NCBI RefSeq assembly: GCF_010092425.1
Contig: NZ_CP048030.1
Location: 1,809,501-1,873,500, forward strand
From: Sinimarinibacterium sp. NLF-5-8
GTDB lineage: Bacteria; Pseudomonadota; Gammaproteobacteria; Nevskiales; Nevskiaceae
DNA length: 64,000 nt
Direction of reading: 5' to 3'
Below, piece by piece: positions 8,906 to 20,107 of this stretch. The translations under genes and the position numbers were made by a program. Below the pieces are notes generated by a model. It searched no databases. It was given only the letters and a program-made list of their open reading frames with translations, and was not told the origin of the DNA. How positions within the stretch are numbered: position 1 is the first letter of the stretch; each line of letters starts with the position of its first letter.

Positions 8906-10710
8906 AAGGCAGCCCCCACCAGCATGACGATGCCCAGCACCATCGCTGCGGCATACCAGCGCAAGCGGCCGGTTTGTGTTTTCAGGATCATTTGGTGCGA
9001 CAGCATCAAGCTGGCCGCTATTGCGTCATACAGCCGATCCACGGCGTCGTTACGATTCCAGTGCGCCAAGGCATACAGCGGCCGTACCAGCGCGCGCTCA
9101 TACAGCGCATCAAAGCCCCAGCCGCCCGCAATGAATTGCCGCAAAGCCGTCGGTTTGGGCGCGCGCGCTGCGCCGTTGCGATACCACAGCCAGGCCAGCG
9201 CAATGCCTGCCAAACCGGCAAATATCGCAATGATTTCAGGAACATGGCTGGCAGGCTGCGCTGGATCAACCGGCAACACCCCGGCCAAAGGCTGGGCGAT
9301 CAACGCGCCCACCAGCGACAGCACAATCAACACCGTCAACGGCAGCCGCATCCGCAGCGTATCGACATCGTGCGCGCGCGCTTTTTCAGCGCCAAAGAAC
9401 ACAATGAAAATCATGCGGAAGGTATACAGCCCGGTCAAAAACGCGCACAGCGTGCCCATCGTCCACCACAGCGTGTAACCGCCCGACCAGGCCGCGCCCA
9501 GAATCGCTTCTTTACTCCAAAAGCCTGCGGTGATGATCGGCAATGCCGCCAGTGCCGAGCCACCGGCAATAAAGCTGGCAAACGCCAGCGGCAGCTTTTT
9601 ACGCAACCCGCCCATCTTGTAAATGTCCTGCTCGTGGTGGCAGGCCAGAATCACACTGCCAGAGGCTAGGAACAGCAGCGCCTTGAAAAACGCATGCGTC
9701 ATCAAATGGAAGATCGCTGCCTGCCATGCGCCCACGCCCAGCGCCAAGAACATGTAGCCAATCTGGCTCATGGTGGAATACGCCAGCACCCGCTTGATGT
9801 CGTTTTGCACCAGCGCCGCACCGCCCGCCAGCAGCAGTGAAACCGCGCCAACCCAGCCAACCAGTTGCAACACGTCCGGCGCCATCACATACAAGCCATG
9901 CAGGCGCGCGATCAAATAAACACCGGCGGTGACCATGGTTGCCGCGTGAATCAAAGCCGAAACCGGCGTGGGGCCGGCCATGGCATCGGGCAGCCACGCT
10001 TGCAGCGGCAACTGCGCGGATTTACCCACCGCGCCGCCCAAAATCAGCATCGCCGCCAGTGCCGGTGTGCTGGGATTGTTTGCCCACACCTGCGGCATCA
10101 GCGCCGCCATCTCGGCAAAGTTGAGTGTGTGCAGTTCACGAAACAGCAAAAACAGGCCAATGATCATCGCCGTATCACCCACGCGCGTGGTGATGAAGGC
10201 TTTGCGCGCGGCTGCGCCGTTGGCAACGTCTTGATTCCAAAAGCCAATCAGCAAATACGAACAAACGCCAACGCCCTCAAAGCCCAAGAACAGCAGCAGC
10301 AGGTTATCGGCGAGCACCAAAATCAGCATCATCGCCACGAACAGGTTCATATAGGCAAAAAACTGCCGATAGCCCGGATCGTCGCGCATATAACCGGAGG
10401 CGTAGGCGTGAATCAGCGCGCCAACGCCACTGACAATGCAGGTCATCGTCAGCGCCAGGCCATCCCAGTGCAGCGCCATGCGCGGGGCAAAGCCTTCTAC
10501 GGCAAACCACGTCCACAGCACCTGGGTGAACGCGCGCGGATCGGCCTGCCATTGCCAGCTCACATAGCCCGCGATCAACGCCGAGGCGGCAATCGAACCG
10601 ATGCCCAAAGCGCTCACCAGCGCGCGCGGGATACCGCGCCACAGCAGCAAAACGGTGGCACTGATCAGCGGCAGCCACACCACCCACGGTAAAAGTCCTG
10701 TGTAGCTCAT
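8896..10710 (-). CDS. nuoL: NADH-quinone oxidoreductase (complex I) subunit L
   Basis: A 604-residue proton-pumping subunit, the largest antiporter-like module, with the long lateral helix expected in the C-terminal third. Markers are [54 protein letters not shown]-like [17 protein letters not shown] and the C-terminal [13 protein letters not shown]. The start overlaps the nuoK stop by 4 bp (ATGA). The length is close to the E. coli protein (613). Confidence 0.97.
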   Translation of the reverse strand: MSYTGLLPWVVWLPLISATVLLLWRGIPRALVSALGIGSIAASALIAGYVSWQWQADPRAFTQVLWTWFAVEGFAPRMALHWDGLALTMTCIVSGVGALIHAYASGYMRDDPGYRQFFAYMNLFVAMMLILVLADNLLLLFLGFEGVGVCSYLLIGFWNQDVANGAAARKAFITTRVGDTAMIIGLFLLFRELHTLNFAEMAALMPQVWANNPSTPALAAMLILGGAVGKSAQLPLQAWLPDAMAGPTPVSALIHAATMVTAGVYLIARLHGLYVMAPDVLQLVGWVGAVSLLLAGGAALVQNDIKRVLAYSTMSQIGYMFLALGVGAWQAAIFHLMTHAFFKALLFLASGSVILACHHEQDIYKMGGLRKKLPLAFASFIAGGSALAALPIITAGFWSKEAILGAAWSGGYTLWWTMGTLCAFLTGLYTFRMIFIVFFGAEKARAHDVDTLRMRLPLTVLIVLSLVGALIAQPLAGVLPVDPAQPASHVPEIIAIFAGLAGIALAWLWYRNGAARAPKPTALRQFIAGGWGFDALYERALVRPLYALAHWNRNDAVDRLYDAIAASLMLSHQMILKTQTGRLRWYAAAMVLGIVMLVGAALWM

Positions 10711-11027
10711 GCTTTCATCCCGCTGACCGCATCCGGGTCGAGTGATTTAAAGCGTTGATGGATTTGCATCAGCAGCGCCAGCCCCACCGCCACCTCTGCT
10801 GCGGCCAGCGTCAGCACCAAAATGAACATCACCTGCCCATCGGCCTGCTGCCAGCGCGCACCTGCGGCGATGAATACCAGCCCGGCGGCGTTGACCATCA
10901 CCTCCAGACACACCAGTGAAAACAGCAAACCGCGCCGCACCAACAGCCCGGCCAGCCCCATTGCAAACAAGGCGGCGGCCACGGCCAGCACATGACTGAG
11001 TGGAATCGCGGTGATCTCTGCGCTCAT
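10707..11027 (-). CDS. nuoK: NADH-quinone oxidoreductase (complex I) subunit K
   Basis: A 106-residue, three-helix membrane subunit beginning [16 protein letters not shown]. The start at 11027 overlaps the nuoJ stop as ATGA; the frame stays open 207 bp further upstream but that stretch is nuoJ in another frame. [15 protein letters not shown] carries the conserved membrane glutamate (Glu36 region) of the proton path and [15 protein letters not shown] the second (Glu72 region). The length is near the family norm of about 100. Confidence 0.96.
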   Translation of the reverse strand: MSAEITAIPLSHVLAVAAALFAMGLAGLLVRRGLLFSLVCLEVMVNAAGLVFIAAGARWQQADGQVMFILVLTLAAAEVAVGLALLMQIHQRFKSLDPDAVSGMKA

Positions 11028-11530
11028 GCGATTTCTCCTTTCACCGGATCGGGGCGGCCAATGTGGTACGCCGAAATCAGCGCCGCCAGCAGCAGCATCG
11101 ACCCCAGCTCCACCGCCAGCAGATACGGCCCCATCAACGCAATGCCCACCGCCTTGGGGCCAATCTCCGCCCCGCTGCCGACGCCGCCTTGCATCCACAG
11201 CAGCGACAACAGTTGCGCAAACAGCAGTCCGCACAGCAGGCCGGGGCCAATCCAGTAGCGCGCGCGCAACCAGCGCCGCTCCTGATAAGCCACACCGGGT
11301 CCCAGGTTGAGCAGCATCACCACGAACACAAACAGCACCATGATCGCGCCGGCGTACACCACCACTTCAAGCATCGCCGCAAACGGCGCGCCCAGCGCCG
11401 CGATCATTCCAGCCACGCCCAAAAACGAGGTGATCAGGTACAGCAAGGCATGCACCGCATGCGCGCGCGTAATCGCCAGCAAGGTTGCCGCCAGTGCCAC
11501 CGCAGAGGCGCCATAAAACAAGGTGATCAT
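11024..11530 (-). CDS. nuoJ: NADH-quinone oxidoreductase (complex I) subunit J
   Basis: A 168-residue membrane subunit with five predicted helices, similar in length to other NuoJ proteins. The segment [20 protein letters not shown] is the conserved TM3 that forms the pi-bulge hinge of complex I. It overlaps nuoI upstream and nuoK downstream by 4 bp each. It belongs to the membrane-arm hinge between the quinone module and the proton-channel subunits. Confidence 0.96.
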   Translation of the reverse strand: MITLFYGASAVALAATLLAITRAHAVHALLYLITSFLGVAGMIAALGAPFAAMLEVVVYAGAIMVLFVFVVMLLNLGPGVAYQERRWLRARYWIGPGLLCGLLFAQLLSLLWMQGGVGSGAEIGPKAVGIALMGPYLLAVELGSMLLLAALISAYHIGRPDPVKGEIA

Positions 11531-12192
11531 GGCATCAGGCTCCGCGTATCAATCGGGGCGGATTCATTCTCGGCAGCGCCCTTGGGCTTGCCCGCAATCG
11601 CCAGCCCGGCGACGTTATAAAAGCTATAACCTGGCCGCTTGCCCTGTCCGCTGATCAGCAAATGCTCTTTTTCGTAGACCATGTTGTTGCGGTCGTACTC
11701 GGCCATTTCAAAATCAGGCGTCAGCTGAATCGCGTAAGTCGGGCAGGCTTCTTCGCACATGCCGCAATAAATGCAGCGCGAAAAGTTGATGCGAAACCAC
11801 TCGGGATACCAGCGGCCATCTTCCTCGCGCTCGGTTTTTTGCAGCGAAATGCAGCCCACCGGACAGGCCACCGCGCACAGATTGCAGGCCACGCAACGCT
11901 CATCGCCATTGGGATCGCGCGTCAGCACAATGCGGCCACGGTAACGCGGCGGCAGATACACCTGCTGTTCGGGGTAGTTGATGACCGAGCGCTTGGCAAA
12001 GGTGTGGCGCAGTACCCGCCACAGCGACAGGCATTGGGTCAGCGCGCCTTCGATCACCAGTTTGACGCTGCCCCAAAAGCTCATCGGTGCCAGCGGCGGT
12101 GCGCCCACTTGTTTGCCGGTGAGTTCTGGCGGCAACACCGGCGGCGGCAAGTCGGCCAGTTTGACGATGTCTTGTTCGGTTGGGCGTTTCAT
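11527..12192 (-). CDS. nuoI: NADH-quinone oxidoreductase (complex I) subunit I
   Basis: A 221-residue ferredoxin-like subunit of the peripheral arm with two [4Fe-4S] clusters (N6a/N6b). The cluster motifs are [15 protein letters not shown] and [12 protein letters not shown]. Ahead of the ferredoxin fold is a proline-rich N-terminal extension of some 40 residues ([14 protein letters not shown] region) that is longer than the usual 165-180-residue NuoI. The start at 12192 is fixed by an ATGA overlap with the nuoH stop, so the extension is probably real; an internal start cannot be excluded. Confidence 0.95.
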   Translation of the reverse strand: MKRPTEQDIVKLADLPPPVLPPELTGKQVGAPPLAPMSFWGSVKLVIEGALTQCLSLWRVLRHTFAKRSVINYPEQQVYLPPRYRGRIVLTRDPNGDERCVACNLCAVACPVGCISLQKTEREEDGRWYPEWFRINFSRCIYCGMCEEACPTYAIQLTPDFEMAEYDRNNMVYEKEHLLISGQGKRPGYSFYNVAGLAIAGKPKGAAENESAPIDTRSLMP

Positions 12193-13214
12193 GTGGCCTC
12201 CCACAGCACCAGCGCGCCGGTATAGGCAATGTTGATCAACGCCAGCGGCAACATGACCAACCAACCAAAGCGCATCAATTGGTCATAACGCGGGCGCGGA
12301 ATCGCCGCGCGCAGCAGCACAAAAAACAGGATGAATACGCCGGTTTTGAGCACAAACCACAGCAGCGGCATGAACGACCAGCCGAACAGCGTCAGGCCAA
12401 ACGTTGGCCCCAGCCAGCCGCCGAAATACAGCGTGGTCAGCAGCGACGACACCAGCACCACCGCCGCATATTCACCGACAAAAAACATGCCGAACTTCAT
12501 CCCCGAATACTCGGTATGAAAGCCTGCGGTGAGCTCGTGTTCGGCCTCCGGCAAATCCAGCGGCAGACGGTGGGTCTCAGCCAGCCCGGCGATCATGAAC
12601 AGCACAAACCCCAGTGCCTGCGGAATGATGAACCAACCGTGTTGCTGCGCAGCGACAATATCGCCCAGCGCAAAACTGCCAGCGTGAATCACCACGCCCA
12701 TCAGCGCCAAGCCCATGAACACTTCATAGCTGATCGACTGCGCTGCGCCGCGAATCGCGCCCAGCAACGCGTATTTGCTGTTGGAAGCCCAGCCGCCGAG
12801 CAGCACGCCATACACCGCCAGCGCAGTCATGCCCATGATGAACAAGATGCCCACGTTCCAGTTGGCGGCAACGTGAATCCCCGGCGCAAACGGCACCACG
12901 GCCACCGCCATCAGCACGGTCAGCATTGAAATGGCGGGCGCCAGAACAAACGCGGTTTTATCGGCAAACGGCGGAATCCAGTCGTCTTTGGTGAAGATTT
13001 TGATCATGTCGGCAACGACTTGACCCAAGCCCAAAAACCACACGCGATTGGGCCCCCAGCGGTCTTGCCAAATACCCAGCATGCGCCGTTCAACCCAGAT
13101 CAAAACCGCCGCCACACCAACAACTGCCAGCAAAATCGCCACCGCAATAAACGGCAGCGGCTCACCGGCCACGCCCGCGCCGGGCGTCAGGCTTTGCGTC
13201 AACGTCAAATCCAT
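12189..13214 (-). CDS. nuoH: NADH-quinone oxidoreductase (complex I) subunit H
   Basis: A 341-residue membrane subunit forming most of the quinone-access channel. Clear family segments are [39 protein letters not shown] and [20 protein letters not shown], which hold the conserved Arg/Glu residues lining the channel. Its ATG shares one base with the nuoG stop (TAATG). The length is slightly above the E. coli protein (325). Confidence 0.97.
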   Translation of the reverse strand: MDLTLTQSLTPGAGVAGEPLPFIAVAILLAVVGVAAVLIWVERRMLGIWQDRWGPNRVWFLGLGQVVADMIKIFTKDDWIPPFADKTAFVLAPAISMLTVLMAVAVVPFAPGIHVAANWNVGILFIMGMTALAVYGVLLGGWASNSKYALLGAIRGAAQSISYEVFMGLALMGVVIHAGSFALGDIVAAQQHGWFIIPQALGFVLFMIAGLAETHRLPLDLPEAEHELTAGFHTEYSGMKFGMFFVGEYAAVVLVSSLLTTLYFGGWLGPTFGLTLFGWSFMPLLWFVLKTGVFILFFVLLRAAIPRPRYDQLMRFGWLVMLPLALINIAYTGALVLWEAT

Positions 13215-15919
13215 TAGCAGCCCTCCAGCGTCAGTTGTGCCGATTCACTCAGCGTTGGCGCACCGGGAATCCCGCGCGGCACGCCAATCACGGCGGGTGT
13301 CATCGTCTCGCGCAAGCGCAGTTCGGCTTCCCACTGCGCGCCCTCGGCGCTGATGCGCACGCGGCTGACCTTATCCACGCCCAGCTGCGCAGCAGTGCGC
13401 GGGTTGAGCACCACATAAGGTGCGGGAATCCGGCTGGCAATGGCCGCGCCCCGAAGCGACAGCTCCTCAGAGCCAAACAGCTCATACAGCCATTGCAGCG
13501 GCGTCCCCAGTTGCGGCGCCAACGTCAGCGCCTGGTACCCCGCGCTGCCATTGGGCGCAATCAAACGCACGCCCGGATCGCCGCCTTTGAGGGGGCCATT
13601 GATCTCTTGGGTGAACTTATTGACGGCCTGCGCCGAGGAGTTCCACTTCGGCGCCCAGAAAATCGGGATCTCGGCGGCAGGCGCGCTTTGACGATCACCC
13701 TCCATCGTGAACGCCAATGCCGAGTCGGCATCCTGCGGCGGGCGCGGTTCGTGAATATCACGGTTGACCGTCATCGCCGTGCGGCCACTGTAACGCTGCG
13801 ATTGGCGCGGGATTTTGTTGCCGTGAATCCTGAAGCGCGCGCTCGGCGCGGCCTCGACCATGCCCGCCAACACCGGCTGCGCGCGCGCGCAATCGGCAAT
13901 AATGTCATCCAGGGTTTCACCCAAGGGGCGCGCGCCAAGCTGGGCAAGCTGCTGTAACCAATGCCAGGCCGGACGCACATCGCCCTGCCCCACCATGGTC
14001 TGAAAATAGCGCTGCGCGCGCGCTTCAAAGTTGACCATCGTGCCGCTGGTTTCGGCAAAGCTGCCGGAGGGCAACAGCAAATCAGCCGCCTCGGTCGTGG
14101 GCGTGGCGATGGCATCAATCACCACCAGATGCTGCACTTTGGCCAGCGCCGCATCCACGCGCGCTTGGGGCAGACGCCGATACAAATCGTTTTCAACCAC
14201 GATCAGCGTATCCACCTCACCAGCGTCTACGCGTGCCAGCGCCGCATCCAGACTGGAGCCGCCGAGCAGCGCGGTACCCATGCTGTTGGCCTCGGTGGGC
14301 ATCAGCACAATCCACGGCTGCTGGCCGGCTTTTTTCAGCGCGGTGCAGACGTTGTTTGCCGCAGTCAAAACATCTGGCGAACCGCTGGAGCTACCCGCCA
14401 CCACCAAGGGGCGTTTGGCGGCTTTGAGCGCCTCGGCAATGTGCTGTGCCAGCACTTGCTGGGCGCGGGTCAACGCATCCACCGGCGCTTGCGTGGCATC
14501 AAGCAGATGCACCACTTGCTGCGCAATGCGCGCGGCGTCCACGGCGGTAACGCGCGCGGTGGCGGCGGCGATGCTGTCTAAATCGGTGGCGTTGGGCGTG
14601 AGCAAAAACAACGGGCTGCGATCGTCTTGCGCCAGCAGTCGCACCGAGTGATCTTGCCAACGCGGCACGCGCGCGGCATCGGCCATGGCAAAGCTGTGCT
14701 GGCGGGTGGACTGGCGCAGCGCCAGCGACAGGCGTGCAGCGGTTTGCGTGACATCCTCGCCAATCACCAGCACCGCATCGCATTGTTCAACATCGTGCAG
14801 CGAGGCAATGCGCGCATCAGTGGTTTGCAGCGCGCGCGCGATTTGATCATCCAGCGCCGTGTCCAGCGCCGCCGTGCCACGATAAAAATTGCCGCTGCCG
14901 ACCACTTGTTGCAGCGCATAGTTGGCTTCAACCGAAGCACGCGGCGAGCCAATGCCCAGCGCGCGCCCGCCGCGAATCCAGCCACTCAACATTTGCAGCG
15001 CGGCATCATCGTTAAGCGTTAAACATTGCACGTTGTCGCCGTCGCAAAAGCGCACCGCGCGCGGACGATCGTCGGCATTGGTGTGCTGGTAACCGTAGCG
15101 ACCCCGATCACACAAAAAGTAGCCGTTGAGCGCGCTGTTGTAACGGTTTTCGATGCGTTTGATCTTGCCGTAGCGCTCGCCCGGCATGGTGTTGCAGCCC
15201 ACGGCGCAGTGGTGGCAAACGCTGGGCGCCTGCTGCAAATCCCATTTGCGGGTGTAGGAATCGCCGTAGGTTTTGTCGGTAAACACCCCGGTCGGGCAGA
15301 CCTCGGCGAGGTTGCCGGAAAACGGGCTTTCCAGTGTGCCGTCCTGGTCGCGGCCAAAGTACACCCGCGCGGCGGAGGCAAACACGTTGAGATCGTCGCC
15401 GCCGGCATATTCCCGATAAAACCGCACGCAGCGGTAGCAGGCAATGCAGCGGTTCATTTCGTGCCCGACAAATGGGCCTAAATCCTGGTTGTGATGGGTG
15501 CGCTTGGTGTGGTTGTAGCGGCGATAGTTGTGGCCGGTCATCACCGTCATATCTTGCAGATGACACTGGCCACCTTCTTCACACACCGGGCAGTCATGCG
15601 GGTGGTTGGTCATCAACAGCTCGACCACCGCCTCACGCATGTCCACGGCATCAAGCGTATTCAATGAAATGCGCAGGTTGTCGGTCACCGGCGTCATGCA
15701 GGCCATGACCACGCGGCCATTTTTATCGTCTGCATCCTTGTACTGAGTCACCGCGCATTGGCGGCAGGCACCAACACTGCCCAGCGCCGGATGCCAGCAG
15801 AAATACTGCAGGTCGTAGCCCAGATCGAGCACGGTTTGCAGCAGGTTTTTAGAGCCATCGACAACGTGGTTTTCGCCATTGATGGTGATCGTGACCGGCG
15901 GTTTTTCGGCAGCGCTCAT
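13214..15919 (-). CDS. nuoG: NADH-quinone oxidoreductase (complex I) subunit G
   Basis: A 901-residue peripheral-arm subunit. The N-terminal ferredoxin-type [2Fe-2S] site (CWHPALGSVGACRQC, near residues 42-56) is followed by the His-Cys3 [4Fe-4S] site HPHDCPVCEEGGQC, a further cluster site CIACYRCVRFYREYAG and CHHCAVGCN of the molybdopterin-oxidoreductase-like half. The C-terminal half is the degenerate molybdopterin fold, with no cofactor expected. The gene overlaps nuoF by 4 bp and nuoH by one base. The length resembles other gammaproteobacterial NuoG proteins. Confidence 0.97.
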   Translation of the reverse strand: MSAAEKPPVTITINGENHVVDGSKNLLQTVLDLGYDLQYFCWHPALGSVGACRQCAVTQYKDADDKNGRVVMACMTPVTDNLRISLNTLDAVDMREAVVELLMTNHPHDCPVCEEGGQCHLQDMTVMTGHNYRRYNHTKRTHHNQDLGPFVGHEMNRCIACYRCVRFYREYAGGDDLNVFASAARVYFGRDQDGTLESPFSGNLAEVCPTGVFTDKTYGDSYTRKWDLQQAPSVCHHCAVGCNTMPGERYGKIKRIENRYNSALNGYFLCDRGRYGYQHTNADDRPRAVRFCDGDNVQCLTLNDDAALQMLSGWIRGGRALGIGSPRASVEANYALQQVVGSGNFYRGTAALDTALDDQIARALQTTDARIASLHDVEQCDAVLVIGEDVTQTAARLSLALRQSTRQHSFAMADAARVPRWQDHSVRLLAQDDRSPLFLLTPNATDLDSIAAATARVTAVDAARIAQQVVHLLDATQAPVDALTRAQQVLAQHIAEALKAAKRPLVVAGSSSGSPDVLTAANNVCTALKKAGQQPWIVLMPTEANSMGTALLGGSSLDAALARVDAGEVDTLIVVENDLYRRLPQARVDAALAKVQHLVVIDAIATPTTEAADLLLPSGSFAETSGTMVNFEARAQRYFQTMVGQGDVRPAWHWLQQLAQLGARPLGETLDDIIADCARAQPVLAGMVEAAPSARFRIHGNKIPRQSQRYSGRTAMTVNRDIHEPRPPQDADSALAFTMEGDRQSAPAAEIPIFWAPKWNSSAQAVNKFTQEINGPLKGGDPGVRLIAPNGSAGYQALTLAPQLGTPLQWLYELFGSEELSLRGAAIASRIPAPYVVLNPRTAAQLGVDKVSRVRISAEGAQWEAELRLRETMTPAVIGVPRGIPGAPTLSESAQLTLEGC

Positions 15920-17217
15920 GCTCCGATCTCCTTGGATTGCGGGTGACGCCCGATCGCGCGCTCAAAGTCGGCGGAAAACAGCTTGATCGCGCTTTGCAGC
16001 GGCTCCATCGCCCCCGGCGCGTGCGCGCAAAAGGTGCGGCCGGGGCCGAGCCATTTGGTGAGCTGGCGCAGCACGGTGAGGTCTTGCTCACGGCCTTTGC
16101 CTTCGAGCATGCCGGCCAGAATCTTTTCGCCCCACGGCAGACCGTCGCGGCACGGCGTACACCAGCCGCAGGATTCGCGCGCAAAGAACTTTTGCAGGTT
16201 GTGCACCATGCCCAGCACATCGGTTTGATCGTCCAGCACGATCAGCAGGCCAGTGCCCATGCGCGAACCGGCCTTGCCGATGGCCTCGAACGTCATGGGC
16301 GTATCCAGATGCTCGGCACCGAGAAAATCGGTACTGGCACCGCCGGGCAAAAAGCCGCGAAACGTCAGCCCATCGCGCATGCCGCCGCCGTGCTGTTCCA
16401 CCAGCTCGCGCACGGTGACGCCCATCGGCAGTTCCCAGCAACCCGGCGTTTTGAGCTTGCCGGAGGCGCCATACAGCTTGGTGCCGCCATCGGCGCACAA
16501 GGACAGGCCTTGGTACCAGTCGATGCCGTAATGCAGGATGTGCGGCACGTTGCACAGCGATTCGATGTTGTTGACCACCGTGGGCTTGCCAAACAAGCCC
16601 GCCACCGCCGGAAACGGCGGCTTGGAACGCGGCACCGCGCGCTTGCCTTCGAGCGAGCTGATCAGCGCGGTTTCTTCACCGCAGATATAGCGTCCGGCGC
16701 TGGTGTGCAGGTGCAAGTCAAAATCAACACCGCTGCCAAGGATGTTCTTGCCCAGCAATCCGGCGGCGTAGCACTCGGCAATGGCCGCGCGCAGACGCTC
16801 GGCGGCGAGCCCATATTCAGCGCGCAAAAACACATAGCCCACGGTGGCACCAATGGCGTAGCCGCCAATGGTGATGCCTTCGATGAATTGCAGCGGATCG
16901 CCTTCCAGCAGCAGCCGATCCTTGAACGTGCCCGGCTCCATCTCGTCGCCGTTGGCGACGATGTAGCGCTGTTTGGGCGTGCCTTCGCCCTGCGGCACCA
17001 GGCTCCATTTCAGCCCGGTGGGAAAGCCCGCACCGCCGCGCCCGCGCAGGCCGGCGTCCTTGACCAGGGTGACGACTTCAGCCGGTGCCATTTTCAGCGC
17101 ATTGCGCAAACCCTGATAACCGCCATGCTGTTGGTATTCCGCCAGCGTCATCGGCGCTTGGTTGGGGCGGATGCGGCAGGTCAGCGGTTTGCTGGGCGGC
17201 GTGGTTTGAGTGCTCAT
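15916..17217 (-). CDS. nuoF: NADH-quinone oxidoreductase (complex I) subunit F
   Basis: A 433-residue NADH-oxidising flavoprotein of the N module. It has the glycine-rich NADH/FMN loop RGRGGAGFPTGLKW (about residues 58-71), the FMN-site stretch CNGDEMEPGTFKDR-like ANGDEMEPGTFKDR, and the [4Fe-4S] N3 motif ESCGWCTPCRDG plus a downstream cysteine (FCAHAPG). It overlaps nuoE and nuoG by 4 bp each. It receives hydride from NADH and passes electrons to the Fe-S chain. Confidence 0.97.
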   Translation of the reverse strand: MSTQTTPPSKPLTCRIRPNQAPMTLAEYQQHGGYQGLRNALKMAPAEVVTLVKDAGLRGRGGAGFPTGLKWSLVPQGEGTPKQRYIVANGDEMEPGTFKDRLLLEGDPLQFIEGITIGGYAIGATVGYVFLRAEYGLAAERLRAAIAECYAAGLLGKNILGSGVDFDLHLHTSAGRYICGEETALISSLEGKRAVPRSKPPFPAVAGLFGKPTVVNNIESLCNVPHILHYGIDWYQGLSLCADGGTKLYGASGKLKTPGCWELPMGVTVRELVEQHGGGMRDGLTFRGFLPGGASTDFLGAEHLDTPMTFEAIGKAGSRMGTGLLIVLDDQTDVLGMVHNLQKFFARESCGWCTPCRDGLPWGEKILAGMLEGKGREQDLTVLRQLTKWLGPGRTFCAHAPGAMEPLQSAIKLFSADFERAIGRHPQSKEIGA

Positions 17218-17687
17218 GGATAACGCTCCAGCAGTTCATCCAGCGCGCGCGCGTCAAGTTTTTCCAGATCGCGGTGGGTGTCTTGGCCAATCATCATCGC
17301 TGGCGCGCGGTCGCAAGTGCCCAGGCAGCAAATCGGCAGCAAGGTAAAGCGGCCATCGGCCGTGGTTTGGCCGTAGTCGATGCCCAGCCTGGTTTTGAGC
17401 AATTCGCTGACGCGCTGCTCGCCCATGATCCAGCAGCTCACCGAGTCACAAACGTGGATCACATGCCGCCCGACGGGACGGCGGTAAATCAGGTTGTAGA
17501 ACGTTGCCACCGCATCGACCGTGGCCGGGGAGGAGTCGAGACGCTCGGCAATCGCCGCCACCGCCTCATCGCTGACCCAGCCGCGATGCTTTTGCACGAT
17601 TTTCAGCGCTTCAATCGTTGCCGCCTGCGGCTGCTCGTAATGCGCCAGCTCGGCGTCGATTTCACGGATTTCTTCGTCACTCAACAT
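17214..17687 (-). CDS. nuoE: NADH-quinone oxidoreductase (complex I) subunit E
   Basis: A 157-residue thioredoxin-fold [2Fe-2S] subunit (cluster N1a). The cluster ligands are visible as CDSVSCWIMG and, further on, CCLGTCDRAPAMMI. The N-terminal helical part contains KIVQKHRGWVSDEAV, typical of NuoE. It lies 14 bp after nuoCD and overlaps nuoF by 4 bp. It partners NuoF and NuoG in the NADH dehydrogenase module. Confidence 0.97.
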   Translation of the reverse strand: MLSDEEIREIDAELAHYEQPQAATIEALKIVQKHRGWVSDEAVAAIAERLDSSPATVDAVATFYNLIYRRPVGRHVIHVCDSVSCWIMGEQRVSELLKTRLGIDYGQTTADGRFTLLPICCLGTCDRAPAMMIGQDTHRDLEKLDARALDELLERYP

Positions 17688-17701
17688 ATCTGCGCGCGCT
17701 C

Positions 17702-19465
17702 CTAGCGATCGACGTCGGCCATGACAAAGTCGATGCTGGCCAAAATCGCAATCAAGTCCGGCACCATCAACCCGCGACAGATGTAGGGAATCATCTGCAA
17801 GTGCGCAAAGCTGGGGGTGCGGATGCGGGTGCGGTAGCTCATCGTGCTGCCGTCGCTGGTCAGGTAATAACTGTTTTGCCCTTTGGTGGCTTCAATCGTC
17901 ATCGTCGCCTCGCCCGCCGGAATCACCGGCCCCCAGGAGACGTTCACAAAGTGATGAATCAGCGTTTCGATGTCGTGCATCGTGTGCTCTTTCATCGGCG
18001 GCGTGGCCATCGGATGCCGCGATTGATAGTCGCCGCTGGGCATGTTGTTCAGGCACTGCTCGATGATGCGCAGCGATTGGTGGATTTCTTCCACGCGCAC
18101 CAAGCAGCGATCGTAAACGTCGCCGTTGTTGCCAACCGGAATCTCAAAATCAAAGTTTTCGTAGCCAGAATACGGGCGCGCTTTGCGCCAGTCCCAGGCC
18201 AGACCCGTGGCGCGCAGACCGGCGCCGGTTACGCCCCATTCAATCGCCTCGGCGGTGTTGTAGCGGCCAATGCCAATGCTGCGGCGCTTGAGGATGGTGT
18301 TTTTCAACGCCATCAACTCGTAGTCCTTCATCCGCTTGGGCATCCAGTCCAAAAACTCGCGCACGAGTTTTTCCCAGCCCTGCGGCAAATCAGCCGCAAC
18401 GCCGCCAATGCGAAACCAGGCCGGGTGCATCCGAAAGCCGGTGATCGCCTCAACCACGTCATAGGCTTTCTGGCGATCGACAAACGCATAAAACACCGGG
18501 CTCATGCTGCCCACGTCCTGCGCGTAAGTGCTGTAGAACAACAGGTGCGACATGATGCGGAAAAACTCGCTGAGCATGACGCGAATGGTCTGCGCGCGCG
18601 GTGGCACGGTAATCCCGGCCATTTTTTCCACCGCCATCAAATACGGCAGCTCATTGACCACGCCGCCAAGGTAATCAATGCGGTCGGTATAGGGTATGTA
18701 CGAGTGCCAGGATTGGCGCTCACCCATTTTTTCGGCGCCGCGATGGTGGTAGCCGATGTCTGGCGCCGCTTCGACGATCTGTTCTCCGTCGAGCTGCAAC
18801 ATCACCCGGAACACGCCGTGCACGCTGGGATGATTGGGGCCGAGGTTCAAAACCATGTAGTCATGGTCTTCATCCTCGGTTTTCATGCCCCATTCGGCAG
18901 GGTCGATCTTTAGCGCTTCTTGCTCACGATCGACGCGCGCTTGCTCCATCGTCAGCCGTTCGGCCTCGGTGGCGCGCGCGTAGTGATCTTTGCGCAGCGG
19001 ATGCCCTTGCCAGGTGCGCGGCATCATGATCCGCACCAGATGCGGATGACCATCAAAGGTGATGCCGAACAAATCCCACACCTCGCGCTCGTACCAGTTG
19101 GCGTTGAGCCACAGGCCGGTCAGCGTGGGGATGTGCGGCGCCTCGCCTTGCAGCGCCACCTTGATGCGAATATCGGCGTTGCGCTCAAACGACAGCAGTT
19201 GATACACCACGGTGAAATCTGCCATGGGCAGCCCGCGTCGGTGCTGGCGTTGACGCTCATCCACGGCGGTGAGGTCGTAGAGCATCCGGTACGGCTTGGG
19301 CAGCTCGTTTTTGAGCGCGTGCATCACCGCTTGAATGTGCTGCGCCGGTACCCACAGCGTTGGCATCGCATCAGCGGTGCGCTGCTCGATCAATTCAACA
19401 CGGGGGAAACGGCTTTTGAGTTCGGCGATGACGCCGGTTGCTAAAGAGCTTGCGGAGTCCGCCAT
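17702..19465 (-). CDS. nuoC: NADH-quinone oxidoreductase (complex I) fused subunits C/D
   Basis: A 587-residue natural fusion of the 30-kDa (NuoC, about residues 1-175) and 49-kDa (NuoD, about 205-587) subunits, joined by an acidic linker containing [16 protein letters not shown]. The NuoC part has [19 protein letters not shown]; the NuoD part has [14 protein letters not shown], whose histidine lies near the quinone head-group, and the C-terminal [14 protein letters not shown]. The fused form occurs in E. coli and many other gammaproteobacteria, supporting the taxonomic placement. It is 3 bp from nuoB. Confidence 0.97.
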   Translation of the reverse strand: MADSASSLATGVIAELKSRFPRVELIEQRTADAMPTLWVPAQHIQAVMHALKNELPKPYRMLYDLTAVDERQRQHRRGLPMADFTVVYQLLSFERNADIRIKVALQGEAPHIPTLTGLWLNANWYEREVWDLFGITFDGHPHLVRIMMPRTWQGHPLRKDHYARATEAERLTMEQARVDREQEALKIDPAEWGMKTEDEDHDYMVLNLGPNHPSVHGVFRVMLQLDGEQIVEAAPDIGYHHRGAEKMGERQSWHSYIPYTDRIDYLGGVVNELPYLMAVEKMAGITVPPRAQTIRVMLSEFFRIMSHLLFYSTYAQDVGSMSPVFYAFVDRQKAYDVVEAITGFRMHPAWFRIGGVAADLPQGWEKLVREFLDWMPKRMKDYELMALKNTILKRRSIGIGRYNTAEAIEWGVTGAGLRATGLAWDWRKARPYSGYENFDFEIPVGNNGDVYDRCLVRVEEIHQSLRIIEQCLNNMPSGDYQSRHPMATPPMKEHTMHDIETLIHHFVNVSWGPVIPAGEATMTIEATKGQNSYYLTSDGSTMSYRTRIRTPSFAHLQMIPYICRGLMVPDLIAILASIDFVMADVDR

Positions 19466-19468
19466 AAG

Positions 19469-20107
19469 TTACACCTGATCCGGCGTGCGTAAATCGGTCG
19501 CCGCCATGCGCTCATCGTGGCGCGCATCGCGCATCGACAGCGCCGGCACCCTGGTCACCCCCTGCGGCCCGATCATCCATGACAACGGGCGACGCTCACC
19601 CTGAATCGAGTTTTGCAGCAGCATCAGCGCCTGCAAAAACGCCTCCGGGCGTGGAGGGCACCCCGAAATGTACACATCCACCGGCAGGATTTTATCGACG
19701 CCCTGCACCACCGAATAAATGTCGTACATGCCGCCGGAATTGGCACAGGAACCCATGCTGATCACCCATTTGGGCTCCAGCATTTGCTCATACAAACGCT
19801 TGATCACCGGCGCCATTTTCAAAAACGGTGTGCCGGAAATCACCATCACATCGGCCTGGCGCGGTGAGGCGCGAATCACCTCGGCGCCAAAGCGGGCAAC
19901 GTCATGCACGGCGGTAAATGCCGTGGCCATTTCAACGTAGCAACACGACAGGCCAAAGTTGTACGGCCACAGGGAGTTTTTGCGCCCCCAGTTGATCGCG
20001 CCCTGCGCCATGTCATCGAGTTTGCCGAGCAAAACACTTTTCTGGATTTGCTCATCCATCGACGGCGCAGCGCCCGGATCGTCCATGCGACGAAGCGTGT
20101 ATTCCAT
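19469..20107 (-). CDS. nuoB: NADH-quinone oxidoreductase (complex I) subunit B
   Basis: A 212-residue subunit carrying cluster N2, the last Fe-S centre before quinone. The tandem-cysteine motif [11 protein letters not shown], then MGSCANSGG and ISGCPPRPE supply the four ligands. The start at 20107 shares one base with the nuoA stop (TGATG); the open frame extends into nuoA but without support. The protein ends with a short charged tail ([10 protein letters not shown]). Confidence 0.96.
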   Translation of the reverse strand: MEYTLRRMDDPGAAPSMDEQIQKSVLLGKLDDMAQGAINWGRKNSLWPYNFGLSCCYVEMATAFTAVHDVARFGAEVIRASPRQADVMVISGTPFLKMAPVIKRLYEQMLEPKWVISMGSCANSGGMYDIYSVVQGVDKILPVDVYISGCPPRPEAFLQALMLLQNSIQGERRPLSWMIGPQGVTRVPALSMRDARHDERMAATDLRTPDQV

